Program-made: the position numbers and the translations under genes | Notes under the pieces: model-generated | Databases searched by the model: none | The model's input: the letters and a program-made list of their open reading frames with translations, nothing else | What the model was told of the DNA's origin: nothing | Assembly (NCBI GenBank): GCA_003001795.1 | Contig: PVNI01000004.1 | Location: 186,001-250,000 of the forward strand | Source: Actinomadura viridilutea | GTDB taxonomy: Bacteria; Actinomycetota; Actinomycetes; Streptosporangiales; Streptosporangiaceae | Direction: 5' to 3' | DNA length: 64,000 bases | Shown here: positions 9,532 to 18,802 of the stretch, in pieces | Layout of the letters: every line of letters begins with the position of its first letter | Position numbering within the stretch: position 1 is the first letter of the stretch

Positions 9532-10919
9532 ACTCCTACCTCCGCATCCAGCCGCAACAGGTCCTCGTCGGTCTCCCGGCGGACGATGACCCGCGCCTCC
9601 CCGTCGCGCACCGCCACCACGGCGGGTCGGGGCACGTAGTTGTAGTTGCTGGCCATCGAGCGACAGTACGCACCGGTGGCCGCCACGGCCACCAGGTCGC
9701 CCACCGAAAGATCTTTCGGCAACCACAGGTCGCGCACGACGATGTCGCCGCTCTCGCAGTGCTTGCCGACAAGTCTGCTGAGCATGGGGGCCGCGTCGGA
9801 CTCGCGGCTGGCCAACACGCACGTGTACTCGGCGCCGTACAGGGCGGTGCGGATGTTGTCGCTCATCCCCCCGTCCACCGAGACGTAGGTGCGCAGGCCC
9901 TCCACGTCCTTGACGGTGCCGACCTGGTACAGGGTAACGCCGCCCGGCCCCACGATCGCCCGGCCGGGCTCCACGGTGAGTCGCGGCATGGCCAGCCCGT
10001 ACGCGCGGCACTCGCGCCCCACGATCTCCCTCAGCGAGTCGGCGATCGCCTTGGGGTCGTGCGGCTCGTCCCCCGGGACGTAGGCGATACCGTAGCCGCC
10101 GCCCAGGTCGAGCTCGGGCAGCTCCAGACCGTGTTCATCGCGAATCTTTACCAGCAGCTCGGCCAGCCGGTGCGCCGCCACCTCGAAGCCGTCGGTGTCG
10201 AAGATCTGCGAGCCGATGTGGGAGTGCAGCCCCACGAGCTCCAGCTGGCTGAGCGCCAGCACCCTGCGGACGGCCTCCAGCGCGGCCCCCGAGCTGCGGG
10301 AGAACCCGAACTTCTGGTCGTCGTGGGCCGTGGCGATGAACTCGTGGGTGTGCGCCTCGACCCCGGTGGTGACCCGCACCATCACCTTGGGCCGGACGCC
10401 GCGCTCCTGGGCGAGATAGCCGAGCCGCGCGATCTCCTCGAAGGAGTCGACGACGATGCGTCCGACCCCGGCGTCCAGCGCCTTCTCCAACTCGGCGAGG
10501 GACTTGTTGTTCCCGTGAAAGGTGATGCGTTCGACCGGGAAGCCCGCCGCCAGGGCCACGGCCAGCTCGCCCCCCGAGCACACGTCCAGCCCCAGCCCCT
10601 CCTCGTGGAGCCAGCGCGCGACGGCCGTGCACAGGAACGCCTTGCCCGCGTAGTGCACCTCCCCGTCATGGAAGGCGGCCGCGTACTCCCGTGCGCGCGC
10701 CCGCACGTCTTCCTCGTCGTAGACGAACAGGGGCGTGCCGAACCTCTCCGCCAGCTCCCGCACGTCGACCCCGCCCACGTGCAGCACGCCGTTCTCCCGC
10801 TTGGCGCTGCGCGGCCAGATCCGGGGCTCCAGCGCGTTCAGATCGTCCGCCGGGGGCAGCGGGTGTTCTTCGGGCAGGACGTCGGCGTGCCTCGGTCCCG
10901 CGGGGTGCACTCTGCTCAT
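9528..10919 (-). CDS. lysA: Diaminopimelate decarboxylase
   Basis: The 463-residue fold-III PLP decarboxylase makes lysine from meso-diaminopimelate. The PLP lysine is Lys93 in [36 protein letters not shown], the glycine-rich GGGYGIAY and the C-terminal EPGRAIV and GESGDIVV-like segment ([14 protein letters not shown]) are all present. The ATG at 10919 overlaps the TGA of the upstream ArgS-like gene (ATGA). In related actinobacteria a full argS lies directly before lysA; here that place is taken by the ArgS fragment protein. Confidence 0.95.
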   Translation of the reverse strand: MSRVHPAGPRHADVLPEEHPLPPADDLNALEPRIWPRSAKRENGVLHVGGVDVRELAERFGTPLFVYDEEDVRARAREYAAAFHDGEVHYAGKAFLCTAVARWLHEEGLGLDVCSGGELAVALAAGFPVERITFHGNNKSLAELEKALDAGVGRIVVDSFEEIARLGYLAQERGVRPKVMVRVTTGVEAHTHEFIATAHDDQKFGFSRSSGAALEAVRRVLALSQLELVGLHSHIGSQIFDTDGFEVAAHRLAELLVKIRDEHGLELPELDLGGGYGIAYVPGDEPHDPKAIADSLREIVGRECRAYGLAMPRLTVEPGRAIVGPGGVTLYQVGTVKDVEGLRTYVSVDGGMSDNIRTALYGAEYTCVLASRESDAAPMLSRLVGKHCESGDIVVRDLWLPKDLSVGDLVAVAATGAYCRSMASNYNYVPRPAVVAVRDGEARVIVRRETDEDLLRLDAEVGV

Positions 10920-11599
10920 ATCCGCTCTCTAGGGGTCTCACCGATCACGTTCAGGCCGTTGCCGAGGGCGATGCGCGCGGCCTCCGCCAACGTCACCCGG
11001 GCCGCGTGCACCGCCCCGGGTTTCTCCTCGCCCTTCGGCAGCGCCGGGCACCGCTCGTGCACGTCGTGATAGGCACCGGCCAACCGTTCCAGATAACGCT
11101 TCAACGGCCGGGATCCTTGCCGGGCGCGCGCCGGCAGCTCGGCCAGCACCCCGATGAGCGCGAGCTCCTCCTCGGCGTCCAACCCCACGGGCTCCCCCGG
11201 ATCCACCCCCAGATCCTTGGCCTGCCTCCGCACGGCCGCCGCACGCGCGTAGGCGTACCGCACGCAGAACCCGGGGTTGTCGAACGTCCGAGGCCACTCC
11301 GGCCACGGCGCGCCGCCGCCGACGGGCGGGGCGGCCCCGTACCGGGGCCCCTCCTCCACGATGCTGGTCAGCAGAGCCTCGGGCCTCGCCACACGGACCG
11401 TGACGAACCCCCGGTCGACGCCGATCTCGGCGATCCCCGGCGCGTCCTTGAGCCGCTCCGCCACGACCCGCGCCGGTATCCCCTTGCGCAGCGCGACCGG
11501 GCTGGCGTACCGGCCCGGCCCCACGCAGCGGAGCGCCACCTCGCCGGGGTCGGCCCCGGCGGCGGCCGCGAGGGCAGCGCACACATCGGCTGGAGTCAC
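10916..11599 (-). CDS. nrtL: ArgS-related anticodon-binding protein lacking the catalytic domain (NrtL type)
   Basis: The 227-residue protein has two pieces of arginyl-tRNA synthetase. Residues 1-75 look like the N-terminal additional domain ([35 protein letters not shown]), and the C-terminal half is the DALR anticodon-binding helix bundle ([58 protein letters not shown]). The Rossmann catalytic core with HIGH and KMSKS motifs is absent. The protein may bind tRNA-Arg, but it cannot charge it. It overlaps lysA by ATGA. I recall NrtL as the name used for this actinobacterial family; its role is not established as far as I know. Confidence 0.8.
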   Translation of the reverse strand: MTPADVCAALAAAAGADPGEVALRCVGPGRYASPVALRKGIPARVVAERLKDAPGIAEIGVDRGFVTVRVARPEALLTSIVEEGPRYGAAPPVGGGAPWPEWPRTFDNPGFCVRYAYARAAAVRRQAKDLGVDPGEPVGLDAEEELALIGVLAELPARARQGSRPLKRYLERLAGAYHDVHERCPALPKGEEKPGAVHAARVTLAEAARIALGNGLNVIGETPRERI

Positions 11600-11620
11600 C
11601 CTCGTGAGACTATCTGACCA

Positions 11621-12010
11621 CTATTTGGACACCGCGGCCAGCTTCCGCACCGTCTGGATCAGATGGTTGGGGTCGAACGGCTTGGTCACGTAGGCGTCCA
11701 CGCCGATCTCCTCCCCCCGCCGCACGTCGTACTCCTGCGCCCGTGCTGTGATCATCACGACCTTGATGTGGCTCGTCGCCGGATCCTGCCGCAGCCGCAC
11801 CGCGGTCACCCACCCGTCCAGCCGCGGCATCATCACGTCCAGCGTGATCACATCCGGCCCGACCTCGCGCACCTTGTCCAGGCAGTCCTGCCCGTCCACG
11901 GCCGTCGCGACCTCGAACCCCTCCAACTGCAGGTTCACGGCGATGAGCTGACGGATCACCTCATCGTCGTCCACGACCAGCACGCGTCCCAGTGGCTCGG
12001 TCACGGCCAC
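11621..12010 (-). CDS. Single-domain CheY-like response regulator
   Basis: The 129-residue protein consists of one receiver domain: acidic pocket VVDDDE, phospho-acceptor Asp58 in ITLDVMMP, switch Thr in VVMITAR and Lys in VTKPFDP. No output domain follows, so it must act by protein contact. No kinase gene is adjacent. It ends 22 bases before the ArgS-like gene on the same strand. The start is uncertain: GTG 12010 and GTG 12004 are both plausible and neither has a good ribosome site. Confidence 0.85.
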   Translation of the reverse strand: MAVTEPLGRVLVVDDDEVIRQLIAVNLQLEGFEVATAVDGQDCLDKVREVGPDVITLDVMMPRLDGWVTAVRLRQDPATSHIKVVMITARAQEYDVRRGEEIGVDAYVTKPFDPNHLIQTVRKLAAVSK

Positions 12011-12103
12011 GAAGGTAGTCGACTCCCCCCGTCCGCGCACGAAGAACGCTTAGGTGCGCGTCAGCCCGCCAATCCTGGTAGCCTTTACTCGCACCGAGCG
12101 CCC

Positions 12104-12175
12104 GCCCCCTTAGCTCAGGGGATAGAGCAACGGCCTCCGGAGCCGTGTGCGCAGGTTCGAATCCTGCAGGGGGCA
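12104..12175 (+). tRNA. tRNA-Arg, anticodon CCG
   Basis: A full cloverleaf is visible: acceptor GCCCCCT with AGGGGGC; D stem GCTC/GAGC; anticodon stem ACGGC/GCCGT around loop CTCCGGA; T arm GCAGG-TTCGAAT-CCTGC; discriminator A. The anticodon CCG reads CGG. CCA is not encoded (the next bases are CCC). It lies on the plus strand, opposite the lysA cluster, and marks the border between conserved and accessory DNA. Confidence 0.96.
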
Positions 12176-12194
12176 CCCAGAGGCGACCAGCCAG

Positions 12195-12233
12195 AACCCC
12201 GGTCGACCAGGCACAACGCCTGTCACCGGGGTT
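12195..12233 (+). terminator. Terminator of tRNA-Arg
   Basis: AACCCCGGT and ACCGGGGTT form a perfect 9-bp outer stem, with an inner stem CAGGC/GCCTG, 19 bases after the tRNA. A short T-rich run (GGTTTCG) follows. Confidence 0.8.
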
Positions 12234-12829
12234 TCGTGCATCGGCGGCCGAGCGCCGCCGGAAGCCGCCGTGCGTCGGCGCCCCAGAGCATGCGCGGAAC
12301 GGGGCAGGACCCCCTCCCACCAGCCCAAGTGATGGGGCCCGGCCCGAAACCCGACTCCTCCGCGCCAAGAGCGGCATTCATCCGCCCGCACCAGCGCCAG
12401 TCGTCAGCGTTGGATCTTTTGCAGCATCTTCCTGCCATCCCCCCGCCCGCTCGGCCACAACATCGGCGCAACCCCCAACTCCCCCCACACACAAGACCTC
12501 TACGTGACAGAGGTCATAGGGTCTGCGTGCGGGTAGCTGCACCGGTGCCGCCGTCAGCACCTTCGCTTGCGTCTTGTCTATGCCCTGCCGCAGCTTGGAC
12601 GGCTGGCACTCGAGAACAACCGGCCAGTTTCCCGTGTTGTGGCCTGGGACAACTGGCAGAGCATGTCCGAGACAGGTGACACCGCAGGCGACCGTAGAGC
12701 GCCGCATACCGCGCCGCGTTCCATATGTGGTCCAGGCTGGATGCGGCGCGGGCACGGGGTCCCCGGCGCGCATCGCCGCATGGCCGGGCTTGCCGATCAG
12801 CGCCCCGGTCCGCTCGGGGACGGGCCGCC

Positions 12830-13010
12830 GCCCATGACGAGTGGGGCGTCGAGCCGGACGAGCTTCTCCTCCGGCGGCGGATCGGCGTCGGTCGGCGTGT
12901 GCACGGACGCGCGCAGGCGACCGAGGTGTGCAGGTTGCGCCCGACGACCATGGCGACCCGCGGCCGATAGCGGGATCGCGTCGAACCAGTCTCCGCCCGC
13001 GTGGGGGTGA
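12830..13010 (-). pseudogene. Decayed fragment of a SpoIIE/PP2C-type phosphatase
   Basis: On the minus strand the sequence reads HAGGDWFDAIPLS, the metal-binding start of RsbU/SpoIIE phosphatases, then RVAMVVG in a shifted frame, then LGRLRASVHTPTDADPPPEE, which matches the helix after the second motif. The stretch between (normally GDVVGHG) is deleted and frames change at least once, so no functional product is possible. The surrounding 12234-13050 stretch has no other recognisable coding sequence. Confidence 0.5.
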
Positions 13011-13056
13011 AAGCTGGGCCGGTTCACGCCACGTGGCGGCCGGCGGATCCTAGACA

Positions 13057-13074
13057 GGTAATTAGCTAATTGCC
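13057..13074 (+). promoter_or_regulatory. Palindromic operator before the ArsR gene
   Basis: AATTAGCTAATT is a perfect 12-bp palindrome within GGTAATTAGCTAATTGCC, only 12 bases before the GTG of the ArsR-family gene and strikingly A/T-rich for this genome. The position suggests autorepression by the winged-helix protein. Confidence 0.6.
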
Positions 13075-13085
13075 ATAATACCTTC

Positions 13086-13388
13086 GTGCTGGATGTCGAG
13101 CTGGTCAAGGCACTGGCCAACGACAAGCGTCTGCTGATCCTCGAGTGGCTGCGCGACCCCGAGCGGCACTTCCCGCCGCAGCGCGACGGCGACCTGGTGC
13201 GCGACGGGGTCTGCTCGCTGTTCATCGCCCAGAAGCTGGGGGTGTCCCAGCCGACCTGCGGCGAGCATCTGCGCGTGCTCGCCCAGGTCGGGCTGATACG
13301 CGGCAAGAAGATCAAGCAGTGGGTCTTCTACCGGCGCGACGAGGATCGGATCGCACAGGCCAAGGAGTTGCTGAGCGGTGAGTGGTGA
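13086..13388 (+). CDS. ArsR-family winged-helix transcriptional regulator
   Basis: The 100-residue protein has the ArsR fold: VELVKALANDKRLLILEWL, then SLFIAQKLGVSQPTCGEHLRVLAQVGLIRGKKIKQWVFYRRDEDRI (recognition helix and wing). Cysteines occur in the SQPTCGEHL helix and at GVCSLF, but the classical ELCVCDL metal site is absent, so metal sensing is uncertain. The GTG start is preceded by the palindrome at 13057-13074. The 3' end overlaps the next gene by 11 bases, so the two are co-translated. Confidence 0.85.
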   Translation: MLDVELVKALANDKRLLILEWLRDPERHFPPQRDGDLVRDGVCSLFIAQKLGVSQPTCGEHLRVLAQVGLIRGKKIKQWVFYRRDEDRIAQAKELLSGEW

Positions 13389-13905
13389 ACTGGACGGCAC
13401 GATCGCGGCTCCCGCAGAGAGCCGGTCCGGTCTCTACGAGCGTTTGATCGCGGACCTGGACGGCGCCGGGGCGCGCTACCGGCTGATCGACCATCCGCCC
13501 GAGGGACGCACCGAGGCGGTCAGCGCCCTGCGCGGGAACGACGTGTCCCATGCCGCCAAGTGCCTCATCGTCATGGTCAAGATCGGCAAGAGGCAGACCC
13601 GGTACGTGCTGGCCGTGGTGCCCGGTGACGCCCGTCTGGATCTGCAAGTGGTCAAGGAGCTCTTCGCGGGGACTTACGCCGCCTTCGCCAGCCGTGAGAA
13701 GGCCGAGGAACTGGCCGGCAGCCCCAGCGGAACCGTGCTGCCCTTCAGCTACCACCCCGACCTGGAGGTCATCGCCGATCCGGCGTTGTTGAAGGCGCCG
13801 GAGCTGTTCTTCAACGCGGCCCGGCTGGACCGCTCGATCGCCCTGGCCACCGACGATTACGTCCGACTCGCCAACCCCCGCCTCGCTCCTATCACCCTCT
13901 CCTGA
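13378..13905 (+). CDS. YbaK/ProX-family aminoacyl-tRNA deacylase-like protein
   Basis: The 175-residue protein has the YbaK/EbsC fold: LIDHPPEGRTEAVSALRG, AAKCLIVMVKIGKRQTRYVLAVVPGDARLDL (the conserved Lys in AAKCL) and a C-terminal EVIADPALLKAPELFFNAARLDRSIALATDDYVRL. Members hydrolyse mischarged aminoacyl-tRNAs or bind tRNA in trans. The GTG at 13378 lies inside the end of the ArsR gene (11-base overlap). The ArsR-deacylase-cupin order suggests a stress-responsive operon; the real substrate is not visible. Confidence 0.8.
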   Translation: MSGELDGTIAAPAESRSGLYERLIADLDGAGARYRLIDHPPEGRTEAVSALRGNDVSHAAKCLIVMVKIGKRQTRYVLAVVPGDARLDLQVVKELFAGTYAAFASREKAEELAGSPSGTVLPFSYHPDLEVIADPALLKAPELFFNAARLDRSIALATDDYVRLANPRLAPITLS

Positions 13906-13952
13906 TCTGGGTGCCCCGAGGGGCGCGAATTGCTGTGCACTGGGAGGAAGCC

Positions 13953-14324
13953 GTGCCGCAGGCCGACTATGTCATTCACTACGAACCGCTTTTCAACGTC
14001 CTGGAGACCATGGACGTGCAGGCTCTGATCGACCAGGTCGATGAGCCCTGGTACAACCAGACCCTCGTCCAGGTCGGGGACGTGTGGGTCCGGCTGGGTG
14101 TCATGCAGGGCGAGTTCCACTGGCACAAGCATGACGAGCAGGACGAGTTCTTCTTTGTTTTGGACGGCAAATTCCTCATCGAATTGGAGGGGGCCGACAC
14201 CGTCGAACTCGGACCCCGCCAGGCGTTCACCGTCCCCGCCGGAATGTTGCACCGGCCCGTCGTCCCGGTCCGCAGCGCCGTCCTGATGATCGAGAAGGCG
14301 GGGGTCAAGGCAACCGGCGACTGA
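13953..14324 (+). CDS. Small cupin-domain protein
   Basis: The 123-residue protein carries both cupin motifs: GEFHWHKHDEQDEFFFVLDGKF (two His, one Glu metal ligands) and ELGPRQAFTVPAGMLHRPV. It probably binds a divalent metal; the catalytic role, if any, is unknown. GTG 13953 has GGGAGG eight bases upstream; a longer reading from 13911 would add an unconserved N-terminus. It follows the YbaK-like gene by 47 bases and is probably in its operon, and it converges with the LuxR-type gene at 14362. Confidence 0.85.
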   Translation: MPQADYVIHYEPLFNVLETMDVQALIDQVDEPWYNQTLVQVGDVWVRLGVMQGEFHWHKHDEQDEFFFVLDGKFLIELEGADTVELGPRQAFTVPAGMLHRPVVPVRSAVLMIEKAGVKATGD

Positions 14325-14361
14325 CGCAACGGCCCTACCGGGTCGCATGCGCCCTGCGGGG

Positions 14362-17178
14362 TCAGGTGTCGTCGAAGAGGCGGAGGCGGTGGGCGGTGGC
14401 GGCGGCCTCGCCGCGGCCGGTGACGCCCAGCTTGGCCAGGATGTTGGACACGTGCACGCTCACCGTCTTCACGCTGATGAAGAGCTTCTCGCCGATCTGC
14501 CGGTTGGTGTATCCCGCGGCCAGCAGCCGCAGCACCTCCGTTTCGCGATCGGTCAGCTTCAGGCGGTCCAGGGCGCCGTCCTGGGACGGGGCGTCCGGAC
14601 TGAGCGTGAGATGCGCGTTGCGCGCCAGCACCTGGGCCTCCTCGAGCAGCGGCGCGGCGCCGAGGCGTTCGGCGGTTTCGGCGACGGTCCGCAGCCGGTC
14701 CGCCGCGCCGTGACGGTCTTTGGACGCCAGACAGCGTTCCGCAGCTCGAAGACGAGCGCAGGCGGCGTCATACGGCCGCTCTAGGCGATCCCAGTCGTCC
14801 GCCACCTGATCCCAGGCGTCTCCGGTGAGTTCGGCGGTGACGTGTGCCGCGTACTGCGCGCGCAACGGGGAGTCCGTGGGGAGACGGGTCAGAGCGGCGC
14901 GCAGCTCGGCCGTAAGGCGATCCTGCTGGGACTCGGTGGTCACCGGGCGGAGCAGTGCGGCGATGCGGGCGGCGGTCATCAGGAGGGGCCAGGCCGCGGC
15001 ATCGTCGGCGGCGGCCAGCGCCTCTACGAGGACATCGCAGGCGTGTTCGGGCCGGTCGTCGTGGACGGCCAGCCAGGCCTGGAGCGCGGCGGTCTGCGGG
15101 CGGGACGGTCCGCCGCGCATCAGGGCTTCCGCCGATGCGGTCTCGGCGCGAACAGTCTCCCACTGGCCGCGCACCAGGGCCGTTTCCGCCAGGAGATGGT
15201 GCAGATCGGCGGCCACGGCTCCTTGCAGGTCGAGTTCGAGGGCGGAACGGAGCACCGTCTCCGCGTCGTCCCACTCGCCCATTGCGATGAGCGCCGCGCC
15301 GCGGCGGGCCGTCAGCAGGGCGCCGATGGTGCGGTCCAGGCCGGCCCGGTGGGCGGCGGCGAGACCTTCCCGGGCGGCATCGCACGCGTCAGGGTGCCGG
15401 CCGAGGGTGTTGTGGGTCAGGGCGATGTTGAGGCAGGCGCGGGCGACGCCGACGAAGTCGTCGTGGTCGCGTGCCAGGTCGCGTGCGCGGCCGAGGACGC
15501 GCAACGCTTCGTCGTGGTCGCCGGTGCCGGTGAGGGCCCAGCCCAGGGTGATGCAGGCGTTGGTCTCCAGTGCGGTGTCGCCGTGCTCGGCGGCCAGCCG
15601 GGCGGCCTCCGCCGCGGCGTCGCGTCCGCGTTCGGCCGCACCGTGCATGGTGAGCACGGCCGCGCTCAGGTTGAGGACGTGGGCGCGCGCCGGCCCGGTC
15701 ACGGCGGGCAGCAAGGCCTGCGCCTCGTGGACGGCGGTGAGCGCGCCGTCGCGGCCGAGGTTCTGCAGGGCCAGGCCGCGCTGGCCGTGCAGCACCGCGA
15801 CCCGTGCGGGCTCGTGGACGGGGTCCGCCTCGGCGAGCGCGCGGTCGATCAACTCGAGTGCCCAGAGCGGTTCCCCGGCCCAGTTCGCGGCCGCGGCGGC
15901 CGACTCGTACAGGGTGAGCCGGTCGGTTCCGTACCGCTCGGCCTCGGGCACCCGGGGCCATAGTTCCAGGGCGCGTTCGAGCAGTTGCGCCTGTTCGGCG
16001 TGGGCGGAGAGCCGCTCGGCGACGCGTGCCGCCTCCAGCGTGGCCGCCAGCGCCTCCGCGGCGGCGCCCGCACCGTGCCAGTGGAAGGCGAGCTCCGCGG
16101 CGTACCGGTCGGGCGGGACGAGTCCGCTGTCGGCGCGGAGCGCCTCGGCGTACGCGCGGTGCAGGCGTTTGCGCTCGGCGGGCAGCAGTTCCCCGACGAC
16201 CGCTTCCAGGATCAGCCCGTTCGGGAACGCGTAGTGATCGTCCTCGGGGATCAGGACGCGGGCCTGGGCGGCGGCGCGCAACGCGTCCAGCAGCTCGACC
16301 TCGGGCAGCCCGGACGCGGCCGCGAGCAGGCCGTGGGGCACGCGGCGACCTCCCACCGCGGCCACGTCCACCAGCCGCCGCGCCTGCTCGGGCAGCTCGT
16401 GGACGCGGGCCAGGAGCAGGTCGCGCAGCGAGTCCGGCAGGGCCCCGTCCGCGGCGTGCGCGAGTTCCAGCGCGTACAGGGGGTTGCCGCCCGAGCGCCG
16501 GTAGACCCGGTCGGCGAACGCCGCGTCCTTCGCCTGGATCAGTTCGGCCGTCTCGGTCCGCGACAGCGGCTCGAGCGTCGCCCGGTGCACCCGGTCCAGG
16601 CGGGCCCAGCGGGCGAGGAACCGGCGCACCGGGTGCCCGGCGTCCAGGTCCGCGTGGCAGGTGACCACGAGCAGCACCGGGGCGGGACGGGGCGCCCGGA
16701 CCAGCACCTCCAGCAGGTCGCGGGTGGACCGGTCGGACCACTGCAGGTCGTCGATCAGCAGCGCCGTGGGACGCCGTGCGCCGAGCCCGCGCATCAGCGC
16801 GGTGAACAGGTCGAACAGCCGGGCCCGCGGGTCGGGGCCGCGCTGGTCGGGATCGAGCTCGGGCAGCAGCCGCAGCAGCCCGTCCACGCCGGGCAGCAGC
16901 CGCCGCAGCTCGCCGGGGCCGGGGTCCTCCACGAGCTGGCGGAGCACCGCGGTGACCGGCGCCAGCGGCAGGCCCTCGGCGCCCATCTCGACGCACGGGC
17001 CGTGCAGCACCCGCATTCCGGCGTCCCCGAGGTCCGCTCCGACCTGCTTCAGAAGGCGGGTCTTGCCCATCCCGGGCAGGCCGGTCACCAGCACCGCGTG
17101 CGGATCGCCGCGTCGCGCCTCCCCGGCGGCGCGCATGACGACCCCTAGGACGTCCCGGCGTCCCACGTACGCGGTCAC
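14362..17178 (-). CDS. Large ATP-binding LuxR-family (LAL/MalT-like) regulator
   Basis: The 938-residue protein has an N-terminal AAA/STAND ATPase (Walker A GLPGMGKT at 33-40; Walker [13 protein letters not shown]; sensor region [13 protein letters not shown]), a long alpha-helical TPR-like middle, and a C-terminal LuxR helix-turn-helix ([39 protein letters not shown], start of motif about 870). LAL regulators are usually ligand- and ATP-controlled activators of secondary metabolism or transport genes. It is divergent from the MFS exporter gene, with a 130-base shared promoter region, so that operon is the likely target. Confidence 0.93.
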   Translation of the reverse strand: MTAYVGRRDVLGVVMRAAGEARRGDPHAVLVTGLPGMGKTRLLKQVGADLGDAGMRVLHGPCVEMGAEGLPLAPVTAVLRQLVEDPGPGELRRLLPGVDGLLRLLPELDPDQRGPDPRARLFDLFTALMRGLGARRPTALLIDDLQWSDRSTRDLLEVLVRAPRPAPVLLVVTCHADLDAGHPVRRFLARWARLDRVHRATLEPLSRTETAELIQAKDAAFADRVYRRSGGNPLYALELAHAADGALPDSLRDLLLARVHELPEQARRLVDVAAVGGRRVPHGLLAAASGLPEVELLDALRAAAQARVLIPEDDHYAFPNGLILEAVVGELLPAERKRLHRAYAEALRADSGLVPPDRYAAELAFHWHGAGAAAEALAATLEAARVAERLSAHAEQAQLLERALELWPRVPEAERYGTDRLTLYESAAAAANWAGEPLWALELIDRALAEADPVHEPARVAVLHGQRGLALQNLGRDGALTAVHEAQALLPAVTGPARAHVLNLSAAVLTMHGAAERGRDAAAEAARLAAEHGDTALETNACITLGWALTGTGDHDEALRVLGRARDLARDHDDFVGVARACLNIALTHNTLGRHPDACDAAREGLAAAHRAGLDRTIGALLTARRGAALIAMGEWDDAETVLRSALELDLQGAVAADLHHLLAETALVRGQWETVRAETASAEALMRGGPSRPQTAALQAWLAVHDDRPEHACDVLVEALAAADDAAAWPLLMTAARIAALLRPVTTESQQDRLTAELRAALTRLPTDSPLRAQYAAHVTAELTGDAWDQVADDWDRLERPYDAACARLRAAERCLASKDRHGAADRLRTVAETAERLGAAPLLEEAQVLARNAHLTLSPDAPSQDGALDRLKLTDRETEVLRLLAAGYTNRQIGEKLFISVKTVSVHVSNILAKLGVTGRGEAAATAHRLRLFDDT

Positions 17179-17186
17179 GCCCGGAG

Positions 17187-17215
17187 TCTAAGGCACCTCA
17201 GCCCGGATCTAAGGC
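17187..17215. promoter_or_regulatory. Direct repeats in the LAL/MFS divergent promoter region
   Basis: TCTAAGGC occurs at 17187-17194 and again at 17208-17215, a 21-base period (two helical turns). Both lie between the divergent LuxR-type and MFS genes, where a dimeric regulator could bind one face of the DNA. Confidence 0.4.
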
Positions 17216-17308
17216 GGCGAATAGGACATCGCCCCGAAGTGCGGCGTCCCCGCTCAGCGCGAGGCTCGAAGCGTCGGTCATCCGGCCGCCGTTGGAAGGA
17301 GCAACGCC

Positions 17309-18742
17309 GTGACTGTGCAGAACGCCACCGTCCCCGGGCAGTCGGGGGCCGTGGATCCGCGCCGCTGGGGCGCGCTGGCCATCGTGCTGATGGCCGTGTT
17401 CATGGACTTGGTCGACATCACCGTCGTGATGGTGGCCGCCCCGGTCATCCAGGCCGACCTGGGCGCCGGCAACGCCGCCGTGCAGTGGATCATCGCCGCC
17501 TACGCGCTCGGCCTCGGGCTGCTGCTGATCACCGGCGGGCGGCTGGGGGACGTCTTCGGCCGCAAGCGCCTGTTCCTGGCCGGTGTCGCCGGCTTCACCG
17601 CGGCCTCCGCCGCCTGCGGGCTCGCCCAAAGCATCGGCATGCTGATCGCCGCGCGCGCCGTCCAGGGAGCCGCCGCGGCCATGATGGTGCCGCAGGTGCT
17701 CGCCACCATCCAGGTGGTGTTCCCGCGTGAGGAGCGCCCCAAGGCGCTGGGCCTGTACGGGATGGTGAACGGGCTCGCGGCCGCAGCCGCGCCGATCGTC
17801 GCGGGCCTGCTGGTCGGCAACGACGTGTTCGGTCTGGCGTGGCGCTCGGTGTTCTGGGTGAACGTGCCCATCGGCGCGGCCACCCTTGTAGGGGCCGCCG
17901 CGCTGATGCGCGAGTCCCGCTCGCCTCGGCCGCCCCGCCTCGACCTGCCGGGCGTGGTGCTGGTGACCGCCGCCCTGCTGCTGGTGCTGTACCCGCTGAT
18001 CCAGGGGGCCGAGCTGGGCTGGCCGGTGTGGGTGTGGCCGGTCATGGGCGCCGCCGTGCCCGTCTTCGCCGTGTTCGCCTGGCTGCAGGCGCGCCGCGAG
18101 CGCGGCGGCGGTCAGCCGCTGGTCCCGATGTCGCTGTTCCGGAGCCGGTCGTTCGTGGCGGGGCTGGCCGTGACCGTCGCCATGTTCTCCTCGATCACCG
18201 CCCTGTTCCTGGTGCTCACCCTGCAGCTGCAGCAGGGCCACGGCTTCTCGGCGCTGCGGGTCGGGCTGACCTTCCTCGCCTGGCCGGTGGGCCTGGCCGT
18301 CACGTCCGGTCTGGCGGTGCGCCTGGCGGCCACGGCGGGCCGCCGTCTGCTGGCCGTCGGGGCGGTCGCGCTGACCGCCGCGATGCTCCTGCTGATCGGC
18401 GCGATCGCCATGGCGGGGGACGACCTGGGCGCCCCGCACCTGCTGCCCGGGCTGCTCCTCGGCGGCACCGGGTTCGGGCTGGTCGCCCCGATCCTGGTCG
18501 ACATCGTGCTGTCGGCCGTGCCCGCCGAGGACGCCGGCGCCGCCTCCGGGGTCGTCAACACCGTCATCCAGGTCGCCGGGGCCACCGGGGTCGCCGTCGT
18601 CGGCGCCCTGTTCACCACGCTGCTGGCCGACAGCGGTGACATCGACCACGCCGCCCGGTGGGCGCTCGGCTACACCGTGGCCGCCTTCGCCGTCGGCCTC
18701 GCCCTCGTCCGCGCGCTGCCCTCGCGGGCCCGCCGGCAGTAG
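17309..18742 (+). CDS. MFS drug exporter, DHA2 (14-TM, EmrB/QacA-like)
   Basis: The 477-residue protein has about 14 hydrophobic segments. Motif A is GRLGDVFGRKRLF, the first helix has DLVDITVVMVAAPVI (motif D1-like), and motif C-like AAPIVAGLLVG follows the antiporter pattern. Such proteins export cationic or amphipathic compounds using the proton gradient. GTG 17309 has GGAAGGAG upstream. It heads a plus-strand set with an unknown protein and a multicopper oxidase, opposite the LAL regulator. Confidence 0.92.
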   Translation: MTVQNATVPGQSGAVDPRRWGALAIVLMAVFMDLVDITVVMVAAPVIQADLGAGNAAVQWIIAAYALGLGLLLITGGRLGDVFGRKRLFLAGVAGFTAASAACGLAQSIGMLIAARAVQGAAAAMMVPQVLATIQVVFPREERPKALGLYGMVNGLAAAAAPIVAGLLVGNDVFGLAWRSVFWVNVPIGAATLVGAAALMRESRSPRPPRLDLPGVVLVTAALLLVLYPLIQGAELGWPVWVWPVMGAAVPVFAVFAWLQARRERGGGQPLVPMSLFRSRSFVAGLAVTVAMFSSITALFLVLTLQLQQGHGFSALRVGLTFLAWPVGLAVTSGLAVRLAATAGRRLLAVGAVALTAAMLLLIGAIAMAGDDLGAPHLLPGLLLGGTGFGLVAPILVDIVLSAVPAEDAGAASGVVNTVIQVAGATGVAVVGALFTTLLADSGDIDHAARWALGYTVAAFAVGLALVRALPSRARRQ

Positions 18743-18802
18743 CGCCGGGCGATCGCGGCACCACCGCTTCCGTCACTTCGCGACTTCAAGGAAGGACGCA
18801 TC

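Noticed and set aside
12160..12240. Prophage or integrative element attachment site at the tRNA-Arg 3' end
   Set aside because: No integrase gene, no excisionase and no second copy of the tRNA 3' end were found in the window.
12110..12391. Small minus-strand frame over tRNA-Arg
   Set aside because: It runs through the tRNA and its terminator; frames of this type (ending in CPLQDSNLRTRL) are a well-known artefact of reading antisense to tRNA genes.
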